From Hysterium pulicare CBS 123377 (taxonomy: Eukaryota > Ascomycota > Dothideomycetes > Hysteriales > Hysteriaceae): 21,706 nucleotides of DNA. The notes beneath the pieces are model-generated. The model ran no database searches and was not told the origin of the DNA. It saw only the letters and a program-made list of their open reading frames with translations. Location of the stretch: NCBI GenBank assembly GCA_000467715.1, contig AJFK01000748.1, positions 1 to 21,706 of the forward strand. Reading direction: 5' to 3'. Position 1 is the stretch's first letter. Every line of letters begins with the position of its first letter. The position numbers and the translations under genes were made by a program. Below are positions 8,501 through 18,482 of this stretch, piece by piece.

Positions 8501-10454
8501 TGTCCTTGGAGGCTTGATTACGCTCAATGTTCTGGACAATGTTCTCAGCGGAGTACCTATCACTACTTCATACCAAACTTTTGCTGTACCATTCGCTCCC
8601 GGAGCCGGAAAAACGTTACAGCTGATCCTATATTTCGGCCTGGCAATGTCTGTATATCCTGCATTCTTTGCGCTATATCCTACTGTGGAGCGTTTGAGGA
8701 AAGTCCGAGCTCTTCACTATAGCAATGGGATTCGTGCGGCGCCTTTGTGGATGGCGTATCTCATATTCGACTTTCTATTCGTCATTGTCATCAGCGCCGT
8801 TATTACCGGGATATTTGTTGGAGTAAGCAACATACCTCTGCAATCTTGACGCTCATCTAACTTTCTCTAGGCATCTAACGCATGGTTCGCTCCGGGCTAC
8901 CTATTTGTCGTGTTCTTCCTGTACGGCTTGACCTCAATCTTGCTATGTTACGTCGTTTCTCTCTTCGTTACCTCCCAACTCGCGGCGTTTGCTTTTGCAG
9001 CTGGAGGTCAAGCCTGCTTCTTCCTCGTATACTTCATCATGTAAGACATGCTCCAGATTCCGTCTACCAGCAGTACTCACAGGACGTATAGGTATATGTG
9101 TATATTGACATATTCTCCCGCATACAACATCAACCGCGATTTGTCACTCTCGAATTTCATCTATGCGACAATCACACCCTCGGGGAATCTTATACGAACA
9201 CTCTTACTCACTTTCAACGAGTTCTCGCTGCTCTGCCGAGATAAGTCTATCGTATCATACGCCGGCGACATAACCGTGTATGGAGGCCCAATACTCTACC
9301 TGTTTCTCCAAGCTATCGTACTTTTCACGTTTCTGGTTTGGTGGGACAGTGGATACAAGCCTGCGTTCCTTACCCGTTCCAAACACCGAAAAGGCGATTC
9401 AGAAGATGTGGACGCCATCTCTCCAGCTATCAGAGCTGAAAATGAGCGCGTCGAAAATTCCACGGACAGCCTCCGAGTCCTCCACCTCAACAAATCCTTC
9501 CGAAAGAACAAAGCCGTCCAAGATGTCACCTTCGGCATTCCGCAAGGTCAAGTCTTCGCATTGCTCGGCCCCAATGGCGCTGGAAAATCGACCACCATCT
9601 CTCTTATTCGAGGTGACATTCGACCTTCCCACCACGGCGGAGATGTTCTTATCGAGAATCTTTCTATCATTGCGCATCGTGCCGCTGCCCGTTCCCACCT
9701 TGGTGTGTGCCCGCAATTCGATGCCATGGATCAAATGACCGTCCGTGAACACCTCGCATTCTACGCTCGAGCTCGTGGCGTCCCTGATATCGCGACAAAT
9801 ATTTCCGGAGTTATGGCAGCAGTCGGCCTTGAACCCTTCGCGGATCGTATGGCCAATGCTCTCTCCGGTGGTAACAAGCGCAAGCTCTCCCTAGGCATCG
9901 CATTAATGGGCAATCCATCTGTTCTTCTCCTGGATGAGCCTTCTAGTGGTATGGACGCAGCCGCTAAGCGAGTGATGTGGAAAACACTTCTCGGAGTCGC
10001 TGCTCCAGGCCGTGCACTACTCATCACAACGCATAGCATGGAAGAAGCCGATAAGCTGGCCTCGCGCGTGGGCATCATGAAACGAAAAATGCTAGCGCTG
10101 GACACTAGTCGCGGTCTCCGCGATACATGGGGTGACTCGATCAGGATTCATTTAGTTCTTGAACGATCTGATGATGGTGGAAATGAGACTTATTCGGACT
10201 CGGTACAGGCTGCTATTAAGGATTTGATCGAGGGCGCCGTGCTCGAAGAACGAGGCGCGAAATCTGGTACCGCACACGGGCAATTCAGATTTAGGGTCCA
10301 GAAGGGAAAGGGGAGCCCTGGGATGGCGGATATCATGCAGATTCTGGAGAGGGAGAAGGAGAGGTTGGGGATTAAGTACTATTCGGTGTCCCCGACTACC
10401 CTTGATGACGTCTTCCTCAATATTGTAGGAAGGGAAGAAGGGAGTAATGAGTAG
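5561..10454 (+). CDS. ABCA-class full-length ABC transporter (four exons)
   Basis: Exons are 5561-5671, 5766-8822, 8871-9040 and 9092-10454; joined they encode 1566 aa. The order is TM helix and lumenal domain, TM bundle, NBD1, TM helix and second lumenal domain, TM bundle, NBD2. NBD1 has Walker A GANGSGKST (about residue 504), Q-loop region GLCPQ, signature LSGGQKRK (about 592), Walker B CCVDEVSSGLD (about 613) and H-loop TTHFLDEAD. NBD2 has GPNGAGKST (about 1271), GVCPQFDAMD, LSGGNKRK (about 1367), LLLDEPSSGMD (about 1391) and TTHSMEEAD. Both NBDs end in TL(E/D)DVFLN, an ABCA hallmark. The size fits fungal ABCA proteins, whose animal relatives move lipids. The fungal substrate is unknown. 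The first exon supplies MAFLRQTWTLTKKNLLVVF, typical of an ABCA N-terminus. In NBD1 the Pro after Walker B is Val; the catalytic Glu is kept, so both sites look competent. Confidence 0.93.
5672..5765 (+). other. Intron 1 of the ABCA gene
   Basis: 94 bp, phase 0. It begins GTAAGT, has a CTGAC branch-like motif (in TTACTGACG) and ends CGCAG. Removal joins APIIF to MFFISYAKN, giving a continuous first transmembrane helix and lumenal start. Confidence 0.88.
8823..8870 (+). other. Intron 2 of the ABCA gene
   Basis: 48 bp, phase 0. It begins GTAAGC, has a CTAAC branch motif near 8858 and ends CTCTAG. Without removal the frame stops at 8849; with removal the membrane segment continues as GIFVG-ASNAWFAPGYLF. 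Confidence 0.9.
9041..9091 (+). other. Intron 3 of the ABCA gene
   Basis: 51 bp, phase 2. It begins GTAAGA and ends GTATAG. Removal restores FLVYFIM-YMCILTYSP in frame with the NBD2 exon; reading through gives TAA at once. The branch site is less obvious than in the other two introns. Confidence 0.87.
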
Positions 10455-10841
10455 GGCTGGACTCAGGTTTATTGAGAATTACCTTATAGATATGTAGAAG
10501 AATGAATGTAAATAATGAAGAGTTGCTATCCTACCTAACTTGAGAGTAAACAAATGAAAACTACGTCTATATCCTCTCACGGATGCGAACTAGATTTATC
10601 TCCTTTTTCAAAGCCCAAACGTACTACGCAGACAGTCGGATACATTGTAACCTCCCCCAAACCCAACATCCTCAATCCCGTTGCTGAAAGCGTGTCATCC
10701 GCAAACGTCGTTAGCGCCCTGTAGCGGCACGCATGATGACAGCGTCCCACCGCCCCCCACATTTCGGCTGTCACTCCTACAGCAATCCCTACATCTCATC
10801 ATCTACCAGGGTCCCTCTTTCACTCCTCTCCAATCTCAACA
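10455..10841. other. ABCA 3' flank and ATP-grasp-like gene promoter
   Basis: The left part is AT-rich with an ATGTAAATAATGAAG stretch suited to 3' end formation (about 10506-10520). The right part (10790-10841) is CT-rich and ends CTCAACAATG, a good fungal start context. No separate gene is seen. Confidence 0.55.
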
Positions 10842-12566
10842 ATGCAGCTTCAGCAATGGCGGAATCGGCCCTGGTATCATGTCCTATTCGTCCTTGGGCT
10901 TTTGGTGGCTTGCGCGCCGTTGATGGTCACTGTGGCTGTGGTTTCGACGCTGTCGCAGCTGCTGCAGGATTCGAAGCGCAGGTTTATGCCGATTGGAAAG
11001 GCTGGGAGAATTGGTTGGAGGAAGAAGATACTTATTACTGGAGCTGGTGATCCTACTGCTCTGGCTCTTGCGCGGGTCTTCAGAGACCAGGGGTGCGAGG
11101 TTTTCGGAGCTGATACTGAGGCGATGAGATGGGTTTCGGTGGGTAGGGCTTCCAGGGGCTTTACCAGATTCTTTGGACTTGGGCATGGCGGTAGGAGAGC
11201 TGTTGCGAGGAGTTCGAAAGATCGCTACGCCAAAGATCTTAAAACTATCGTCAGGGAGGTTGGAGGTGTGGATTTGTGGATTCCGTTCGATGGCCCTAAC
11301 ACTCCGGACTCAGTCATTCAAGCCACGGGGAAGCGATTGCACGAAAAGTATGGAGTCAAAGTTGTCTGGAACGACTTCTTTCAAAACTTCCTGCTACCAG
11401 GAAGAGAGGAGCAAGTATTCGCGACTTCGATACGAGACGAGTTAAAAGATTCAAGCGTCAAGTTTCCGAATGTCGCCGAAGTCAAAAGCCGAGCCGAAAT
11501 TCACAAGATCCTCAGAACTGGTCCCAAGGGGAAGCGGCGCTGGACTCTGTGCAGGATTCCAGCTTCTGAATCTCACGCCAACGGAACCATAGCGATGAAT
11601 GGATTTCTTGGCTTGGAATTGGACAAATCACGACATCTTACTACGGAAGAAGTCCTTACTTTGCCGCAGCAGACGAATAATGAGACCTACGACGCCATCG
11701 CCAGCGTAAAGATTGAGAAAGAGAATGCTCGAGGGGTGCAATGGTTCATGAGCGAGATACAAGCTGGAAAGCATTATACGTCCAGCACCTTAATCCGTGA
11801 TGGCAACATCAGAACTTTCGTCTTAGTTTCGCATGTTCGAGGATCGAACACGCAGACGCTCCAAATCGGATCCCCGAGCAAGAGCACAGATTTTGCGCCC
11901 GTAGCGCCTGAAACGGCGTTACACGAGGTTATCCTCGATTTCAACAAGCAATTGGTTGAGAAGATGAACGGCTTTCTGAATATGCAGGTGAACGGTGTGG
12001 CCGAGGAAGGGCGAGAAGAATATGTATCCACGCATTTAACTATCGACTACATCGTCAACGAGATATCGACACCCACAGGCACATCTACCGTCATCACAGC
12101 CGCGACATTCACTTCACTTCCTCACAATTCTCTGGCTCTTCTCACACTTGATAAAAAGAAACGGACTGGCCTTGCTTCAGCATATACATCGACGTCTCCG
12201 CCCTCTGAAAGCGATAGCGAGAATATTATCACGATCTCCGAATCCCATACGACCGGAGTAAAAGTATTCTATTCCCTACCAGTTCTTTGCATCAACAGCA
12301 TCATATTACCAATCATAGACTTCGTTCTTCTCCGCGGCTCGTTAAGAAATATAGCTGAAGGGATTTTGGAGACGATGCAGAGCATTTTATACGGCAAAGA
12401 AGAGCTCTTCCAATGGGAGGACCCTTGGCCTTGTTGGGTCTATTGGCATGTGGAGATTCCTGTAAGATTATCATTGTTGATTCTGGAACGCGGATGGGGT
12501 TTATACGAGGGTGTGTCCGGTGATACGTCAAGGGTATGGAGTAATGCGTTGAAGAAGAAGATTTGA
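10842..12566 (+). CDS. Membrane-anchored ATP-grasp-like protein
   Basis: The 574-aa, intron-free protein has an N-terminal hydrophobic helix (about 12-37), followed by basic residues and a Rossmann-like beta-alpha start KKILITGAGDPTALALAR (61-78), as in the N-terminal domain of ATP-grasp enzymes. A middle domain includes VQWFMSEIQAGKHYTSSTLI and THLTIDYIVNEIS, consistent with the ATP-grasp core. The C-terminal third has a hydrophobic segment (about 478-496) and an aromatic stretch WEDPWPCWVYWHVEIPV (about 525-541) that I recall as characteristic of a fungal subgroup. ATP-grasp enzymes ligate a carboxylate to an amine or thiol at the cost of ATP. Here the usual metal-binding segment (Glu-x-Asn-Pro-Arg type) seems replaced by ITAATFTSLPHNSLALL, so activity is doubtful. 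It follows the ABCA gene on the same strand after 387 bp. The family call is moderately sure; the substrate is unknown. Confidence 0.7.
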   Translation: MQLQQWRNRPWYHVLFVLGLLVACAPLMVTVAVVSTLSQLLQDSKRRFMPIGKAGRIGWRKKILITGAGDPTALALARVFRDQGCEVFGADTEAMRWVSVGRASRGFTRFFGLGHGGRRAVARSSKDRYAKDLKTIVREVGGVDLWIPFDGPNTPDSVIQATGKRLHEKYGVKVVWNDFFQNFLLPGREEQVFATSIRDELKDSSVKFPNVAEVKSRAEIHKILRTGPKGKRRWTLCRIPASESHANGTIAMNGFLGLELDKSRHLTTEEVLTLPQQTNNETYDAIASVKIEKENARGVQWFMSEIQAGKHYTSSTLIRDGNIRTFVLVSHVRGSNTQTLQIGSPSKSTDFAPVAPETALHEVILDFNKQLVEKMNGFLNMQVNGVAEEGREEYVSTHLTIDYIVNEISTPTGTSTVITAATFTSLPHNSLALLTLDKKKRTGLASAYTSTSPPSESDSENIITISESHTTGVKVFYSLPVLCINSIILPIIDFVLLRGSLRNIAEGILETMQSILYGKEELFQWEDPWPCWVYWHVEIPVRLSLLILERGWGLYEGVSGDTSRVWSNALKKKI

Positions 12567-12718
12567 GATTGTATGTAGATGAGTGGGTGAAATGCTATGG
12601 GGAGAGAACGATGAGTTCATGAGTCATGAGCATTGTAAAACATGATTACCTTAATGAAGGCTTTCATATATGTTGTCCTTCAAGGACGATATAAATACAC
12701 ATTTTGTACATGACGTAC
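12567..12718. other. Short shared 3' region of two convergent genes
   Basis: Only 152 bp separate the stop codons of the plus-strand ATP-grasp-like gene and the minus-strand mitochondrial gene, so their 3' untranslated regions probably overlap. It contains a small palindrome GTCCTTCAAGGAC (12675-12687) and AT-rich patches that could serve 3' processing on both strands. Confidence 0.55.
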
Positions 12719-14215
12719 TCACTCAAAGCTTTGAGTCGGTGGACCATCCCTCCCAACACTGGCCAAATCTCTTTCCAACACCTTCAAGTGATTATCGCGA
12801 TTTGCATTGGAGCCCCAATTAACAGCCTGCGAATACCAAATGATATCCCATGCATCATCCGGTATCCTCTGGAGTAAACCAGGCACAAACTTTGCCTTCG
12901 TGTATGCCTTCCATAGTACCCGTCGTACATCATCATTCGCGCCAATATATGCAAGCTGCAACGCATCGTTGAGAGATTTCAAATGGAGGTCAGAGTTATG
13001 AGGTGGCAGGAGGTCGATTCGAAGGCGACGGAGCGCGATGATATGTTCCGGCTCTTGTTTCGCAGCCTGCAATTGTTCCTGCAACGTAGCCATCTCCGAG
13101 TCAGGGAGTTGGGCTGGGTCGGGAGCGGATGCTTGTTCTGCAGCCTTATGCTTCTCAACCACGCTCCTGATCAAAGCAAGCTTCTCCATGAGTTTCGGGT
13201 CTTCGAGGAGTTTCTCTGCTAGCCGCTCGAGGTCTGATTTGGGACCGTCGGGGAGATCTTCGCCTTCCATTTCTGCCGCTTCTTCGGCGAGTTCGCGTTC
13301 GATTTCTCCCCAGTCCAGATCTTCTTCCATGTCTTCGGGGTCGGATTTGTCGGATTGGAGGTTCTGGAGCTCGGCACGGAGGTCGGGGTCGCTGCCTATG
13401 GCTTCCATGAGTTGGTGCATTTCTGCTATGAGAGGGTCGACGTCCAGCTCCTCCTCTAGGCCTTCTTCGCCGGGTTGTCGGGCGGGTATTATCTCGTCTG
13501 GATGGCGTGGATTATCGAATCTAATACTCATCGACTCCAGCTTTTCTTGTATCAGTGGGTTATCGATTCCAGCAGCCAACTCGTTCAGTTTCTCCATCTC
13601 AGCTTCCCATTCCTTCTCCCCTTCCTTCGCACCCTCAGCCATTAATTGTGGTAGCTTGGCCTGTATCTCCAACAATTCTTTCTTATTATCTGCCAGCTCC
13701 GGATCGTCTATCAACTCTTTTAAAATATCTTCCATGTGCTCCTTCTCCTGCTGTACCATGTCCTGGTCTTGTTCCCTGAAATCCAAACCCATCCTCATAT
13801 CCTGCAACCCCTCCCGCAACCCCTCGAAATTGGGATTCTTCATTAGGTCATCTAGCAATCGTTTACGATATTCAGTATCATCGTAATCTTTACCCCCCTT
13901 TTCCGCCTCCTCCATTATCTTATAGTCTTCCTTGAACTTCTGAAGCTCTTCGGGGGTGGAGATGGAGGAAATGAGTCGCTCAGGGCTTTTGCCGTCTGAG
14001 TCTTGCTCATAGAAGGATATTTTGGAGAGACCCGAATCGTTGAGAGTTCCTTCATGATTGTTTTCAGAGTTTGTGGGGGGTTTGGTGTTCTTGGGGGCTT
14101 TGCGCAAGATGGGGGTTGTGGAGATGCGGCGGGAGAAAGGACATTGACGGGGTAGAGGCCGGAGAAAGGAACTGAGGAGAAGACGCGAGGGAACATAGGC
14201 TCTTGATGGAGCCAT
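12719..14215 (-). CDS. Mitochondrially targeted acidic coiled-coil protein, function unknown
   Basis: A 498-aa, intron-free protein starts at ATG 14215-14213. A longer in-frame start exists at 14362, but the later Met opens directly into a mitochondrial presequence (RLLLSSFLRPLPRQCPFSRR, then ISTTP), rich in Arg, Leu and Ser with no acidic residues and a plausible processing site near residue 31. Residues of about 75-400 are highly charged and Glu/Asp-rich with heptad-like Leu/Met spacing, suggesting long helices or coiled coil. Repeated short pieces such as DDPELADN, SDPDLRAEL and LEDPKLMEKL look like one degenerate helical repeat. The last 90 residues are less charged and look like a folded domain (LQLAYIGANDDVRRVLWKAY, PDDAWDIIWYSQAVNWG). 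No enzyme motif is visible. A structural or assembly role in the matrix is inference. I do not recognise the family. Confidence 0.85.
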   Translation of the reverse strand: MAPSRAYVPSRLLLSSFLRPLPRQCPFSRRISTTPILRKAPKNTKPPTNSENNHEGTLNDSGLSKISFYEQDSDGKSPERLISSISTPEELQKFKEDYKIMEEAEKGGKDYDDTEYRKRLLDDLMKNPNFEGLREGLQDMRMGLDFREQDQDMVQQEKEHMEDILKELIDDPELADNKKELLEIQAKLPQLMAEGAKEGEKEWEAEMEKLNELAAGIDNPLIQEKLESMSIRFDNPRHPDEIIPARQPGEEGLEEELDVDPLIAEMHQLMEAIGSDPDLRAELQNLQSDKSDPEDMEEDLDWGEIERELAEEAAEMEGEDLPDGPKSDLERLAEKLLEDPKLMEKLALIRSVVEKHKAAEQASAPDPAQLPDSEMATLQEQLQAAKQEPEHIIALRRLRIDLLPPHNSDLHLKSLNDALQLAYIGANDDVRRVLWKAYTKAKFVPGLLQRIPDDAWDIIWYSQAVNWGSNANRDNHLKVLERDLASVGRDGPPTQSFE

Positions 14216-16207
14216 ATTTGTAATAGAATGGAAGTGGGCGATATCAATTGCTCTGAAGGAGGATAGTTGGTGATGGATTGATGGAGACGAATGAGATTCG
14301 CGACTATTTTCTCGATGCTCTTGGCGGGTTTTCGGCCCTTTTTCTTTTAGCAAACTGTACATGTCAGCACGACTAAGGATGTATCAATTTATCTTTTGCA
14401 TTTCAACCCGCATCGGCATTATGTTGATCTGTGGATCAAGCTCTCTTGAATACGGACAACCTATGTGAATCAATGTATCTCCCGGCCTTTAGGGCCTTAG
14501 TCCCATACTCTACAAGCCACACTTCATTTCTCTTCTAAACCAAACACGGTACACGTCCTGCAAGTCCTTGGGATTTCTTCTCTTGTCCAAATGATGCACC
14601 AGGTAGCGCCTATTCACAAGGTTGCCTATCACACCCCCAATCTTCATCATGGCCTCAGATCCACCAGTCTTTGCAGTTCTAAACTAGCGCAAGAGCGAAG
14701 AGCCAGGGCCCCCTCCCTTTAGGGAGAGTAATCAATGCTGATGAAGTGCCTTAAAGGATATACTAGTTATACATCCCGAACATCTCGCGATGGAATAGAC
14801 TGCAAATTAGGGGGAAGAAGTCAGACTCAGCTCAGTTGCATGGCAGTTGACCTTCACTGCCTTTTGAGAGAGAGAGGTATCTCACTCTTCCGCTCAACCC
14901 CCATATGAATGATACTGACAACTCTTAACCAGTACTCCGCAGATCTCCGACAACACCACGGATAGTCTTGGTAACCCACGCTCAAAAAGAATTTCCGCAT
15001 TCACACTTGAAGAGTAAGCTCGACTTGATCGATTTGGAAGATAGGGAGGGAGGAAAATACGGCACCAGCAATTGCAACAATGGTATCTCTAAGTCATCTT
15101 TCGGCTGTCTAGATGAAATAACACCTTTTGAGGTGCCTAGTCAGTACGCGGTGTCTTCGCACCAATGTCTCTACTGGATACTCACTCTAAAAACAGGTTT
15201 GACGTTTCCTACCTTTGCCACGAGAAACCGGCAACGCGATATTGGCTTAACACCATCTACAGGTTCAAACCTTACGCTCAATACGGAAGCCGGCTGGCCA
15301 GACTTCTAACGTGCTGAGTTGCCACAAAAGACGGTATAGCATTTGAGGCTATTCGGTGGATGGTCGAGTGCTCTCATTGTCCTACACTTCACAGTTTGCG
15401 CTATCACAGGAGGATTATGATCATGCAATTGTCATTATTGCTGTACTATCAACATAGCAGCAGTGTTGCCATATTATATATCATGATAGAAGCCTATCCA
15501 GATCAGTGATGCTATGATTTCGCGGCAGTGAGTTCCTCAAAGTTATCTCCTATGCAACCGCCCACCTTAAGACAATGTTACTCTGCTACGCCTGAACCTA
15601 AGCTAAAGTGCATCCTGTTCATTGAAGCTTGTTTACAGAATTCAACAGACTTTTGTGCGACGGTCATAAGAAGCAATAGAAGGGCATGGGTGAACACGGA
15701 AATTTAGTAGCACAAGGTTTTTCCTGAGACAGTGATCCCTGAAGATATCTCAATAAATTGAAGCAATAGACACCATCATCTAGGATTGGTAACTGGAGCA
15801 ATACAAAGAGAAATGGTAAACATGGCTGTAACGTGAATGTTTTCAAGCAGAGGAATTCGTATTCACCGATATCTAAAACGCGCTAACATAAGTCGCTGCC
15901 CCCCACGACCGCGAGAAAGACCGCACTATGACGTAAGATTCGGTGAGTATACATATTTGTGATGATCCTCGCCAGCTATTACAATCTCAGGCACCATCAC
16001 ATTGAAGCCTCAAGTCACCACTTTCGAGTCCAAGGTCAGTTCAGCCTTAGTTGCGACTTCTTCCCGCGTATAACACATCTCCCACTCGCCCGTATCATCC
16101 TTTCTGCTTTCTCCTGTTCTACATCGGCTCCAACTAAATCTGTTCAAAACAGGACCGCGCACAAACAAACTCAGACCCATCGACAGCCCCCCAAGGTCCG
16201 AACTGCT
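14216..16207. other. 2-kb intergenic region
   Basis: The left end holds the promoter and leader of the minus-strand mitochondrial gene; the right end holds the leader of the 178-aa plus-strand gene. A CRE-like TGACGTAA occurs at 15929-15936, about 270 bp before that gene's start. Small inverted repeats are present (for example CTCCCT/AGGGAG at 14713-14726). An open frame at 14968-15309 shows no domain and is not called. No tRNA-like sequence was found. Confidence 0.5.
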
Positions 16208-16744
16208 ATGGCCCCCTCCAACCATCCAAACTATGCAGCCATCTATGAGGACATGAAGATCGAGAGCTACGTGGATGATGGTGTAGATCTGGAATTGAGG
16301 ATGGCCGACGTCACGGGCTGGAAAACTCAGGAATTTCTGAGAGCGATGCGTCAATCAGGCAACACTGCTCCACCAGAATATAAGCGCCGACCTGTAGCCC
16401 ACTACCCAGAAGTCGAGGAAGCACTTAAAGAGGAGATACGTGACACTCTTCGTGAATGGCATGCAATGATCTCAAGAGTTCGGATCCATAAAGGCCCCAA
16501 GCCAAAGGTGGTGCTTCTCTTCCCGGTTCTAAAGCCACCTCCATGGGTCCTCATTACCAGCAAAGATGGGAAGCGCAAAAAACTCATTCGCGGACCTATT
16601 GAAGAGGCCTTCCCAGCTCCACGACAAGAAGTCCCTCCTCAACCCTCTCAATCCCGGCCGAAGCAAACCGAGAATGTCCGATACGTCAAAGTGGACATTC
16701 CACAACCAAAGTATTACAACCTGATCAAGCCGGTTCCTAGATGA
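16208..16744 (+). CDS. Hypothetical basic 178-aa protein
   Basis: ATG 16208 in the context ACTGCTATGGCC begins MAPSNHPNYAAIYEDMKIES; the frame is also open upstream to 15959, but that part reads like leader sequence. There is no signal peptide and no membrane helix. The first half is mixed-charge and probably helical (YPEVEEALKEEIRDTLREWH, residues of about 64-83). The second half is basic and proline-rich (KPKVVLLFPVLKPPPWVL, then PRQEVPPQPSQSRPKQ), which suggests an extended or disordered tail. I recognise no domain. Codon use and the clean start context support a real gene; an expressed transcript would confirm it. Introns are not needed to explain the frame. Confidence 0.6.
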   Translation: MAPSNHPNYAAIYEDMKIESYVDDGVDLELRMADVTGWKTQEFLRAMRQSGNTAPPEYKRRPVAHYPEVEEALKEEIRDTLREWHAMISRVRIHKGPKPKVVLLFPVLKPPPWVLITSKDGKRKKLIRGPIEEAFPAPRQEVPPQPSQSRPKQTENVRYVKVDIPQPKYYNLIKPVPR

Positions 16745-17525
16745 GTGGTGGTGGGCGTTGGGTGGTCCCTACGACTGGTACCATTACGTAGTTGATGGAA
16801 TAGCACCGCAAATGAATACTTCGTGCTTGAACATCAAGATCTGCTTCCCTTGTGCTCTACTTGCCGTGAGATATGCTTTCTGCTATCATCAACTGTTCTA
16901 TCTCTCTGCATAGCTGATTTAAGCTTCGCTACGCCTCTAAAATCCAGTTCGCCTCCGTACCTGCTAGCTAGCTTTTCTCTTTTCCAGGCCTCTCTCCGTC
17001 TCTACATCTGTATTACTCTCCTCTTCTCTCTCCACTCCCCGCCCTCATGCCTTGACTCCTGTCTCGAAGAAGAGTGTGGTAAAGCTCAACCATTATATTC
17101 AAAGTGACTCCCTTTGAAGGGGAAGGAAGCTAAAACGAAGCTCTAGCCGCCTGTTTCCATCACCCCAGCTTCATGTCTTCTCACGGGATTCGGGATTATA
17201 CGGTAATACGTAGATTTTTGTGGGTTTGTGATGATCATGTTCTTTGCTGGAGTCAGGGTCTTGGAAAGAAGGACGTTGGGGGATATGTGCTGAGCCACCC
17301 TGCATGTAAGAGGTCAGTAAGGAGATTGCGAGAGAGATTGCCTGATACAACACACTAATTCTCACACTGCTTGGTGTTCCTGGCAATATTTCTTGAACGG
17401 AGTCGCGCGGTTTGCACTTTACTCTCATATGATGAGGCTCACTGAGGGTCAAGCTCAAATCGTACAGGTAGTCCGAACTCCACTCAATTCTCAGAGAAAC
17501 GAAGAGTTGACCTAGTTGTTTCTTT

Positions 17526-17542
17526 ACAGTATCAGATACTGT
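17526..17542. repeat. Perfect 17-bp palindrome
   Basis: ACAGTATC and GATACTGT flank a central A. A near copy of one arm (AGTATCTGA) follows at about 17555. Such an arrangement could be a dimeric regulator site, but there is no confident gene next to it and chance cannot be excluded. Confidence 0.5.
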
Positions 17543-18446
17543 GACTTCTTTTGTAGTATCTGAAATGCTTGTGGATCCGGCTAGACGGCTGAAGTAGAGG
17601 AGCGAGGTCTGGCTTGCGTAACCGGTTGGCTCGGAAGCCCTCAATTGCCATATCGATGAGTTCCCGAGGAAAGTGCAAGTAGATTTGTTGCCTTGGTTTG
17701 CTCTGTAGAATCGTGACGTGGGGCCAGCACAGCGTGAAAGGCACAGATTCGGTTGGCCAGAAATGAGCAGGCGGTTAGAATTGGTGATGAAACTTGGGTT
17801 TGCGCTTGAGTATCACTTGTTAGCTCATAAATGGTCTACCCTATGGTGATGAAAATGATTATTTCGTCTTCTTGGTCGTCTTTGCGTTGGGGCACTTCTG
17901 CTTGAGCCTTGAGGTTTGTGCCGGCATATTGAGCAGCCATACACCCATTATGTCGAAACACGAGGAGATAACCTAAAAACACGAGGAGATTCTGTATAGA
18001 CGTTTAGAAGTCACTCATGAACATTTATTGCCTGAGCTCACGTAAACCCAGCCCAAGAGCGCCAGGAAAGCAGCTTTTGCGGCGGCGGGCGTCAACACCA
18101 CCATCAAGGAAAGAATTAGATAGCAGGATCCCACTCTATGAAAGCTATAAAGCCTTTAAATCAACGTTATATGATAGTGAATCGTATGCCAAATTTCGAC
18201 GTGGCCGTATTGCTCCTCCGCGAACCCCACCGCAGCGCGCCCGACACTGACGCGTTGCGACCGTGAAACCCACAACAACCTACCCAAAAGCTATCATAAC
18301 ACTCAAAAGCATTATGAAAGAGGCCTTGCGTCTTAAGAGTATGAATAGATAATCACAAGGCACAATCATCTACTCTGGGCGAGGTCAGAGAAGTCCAACA
18401 CCATGTAACATCTATTGGCTACATACAAGACCACCAAGTCCAAACC

Positions 18447-18482
18447 ACAACACCAACATTGACGACAACACCAACGCTGACG
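18447..18482. repeat. 18-bp tandem duplication
   Basis: ACAACACCAACATTGACG is followed directly by ACAACACCAACGCTGACG, with two mismatches, and then by a partly similar AGAACAAGAGCG. It lies in non-coding sequence and resembles a small, ageing minisatellite. Confidence 0.6.

Noticed and set aside
13038-13886. 282-codon plus-strand frame rich in Ser and Cys
   Set aside because: It is the antisense shadow of the mitochondrial protein gene; the Ser-rich text mirrors its Glu/Asp codons.
14968-15309. 113-codon plus-strand frame in the 2-kb gap
   Set aside because: No recognisable motif, and nearby sequence lacks a promoter-like CT tract or introns; a TTCAAAC string near 15266 suggested a tRNA T-loop, but no cloverleaf could be built.
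17171-17744. Overlapping minus-strand frames of 157 and 70 codons
   Set aside because: Parts look protein-like and might be a decayed gene, but I could not join the frames by splicing or recognise a family.
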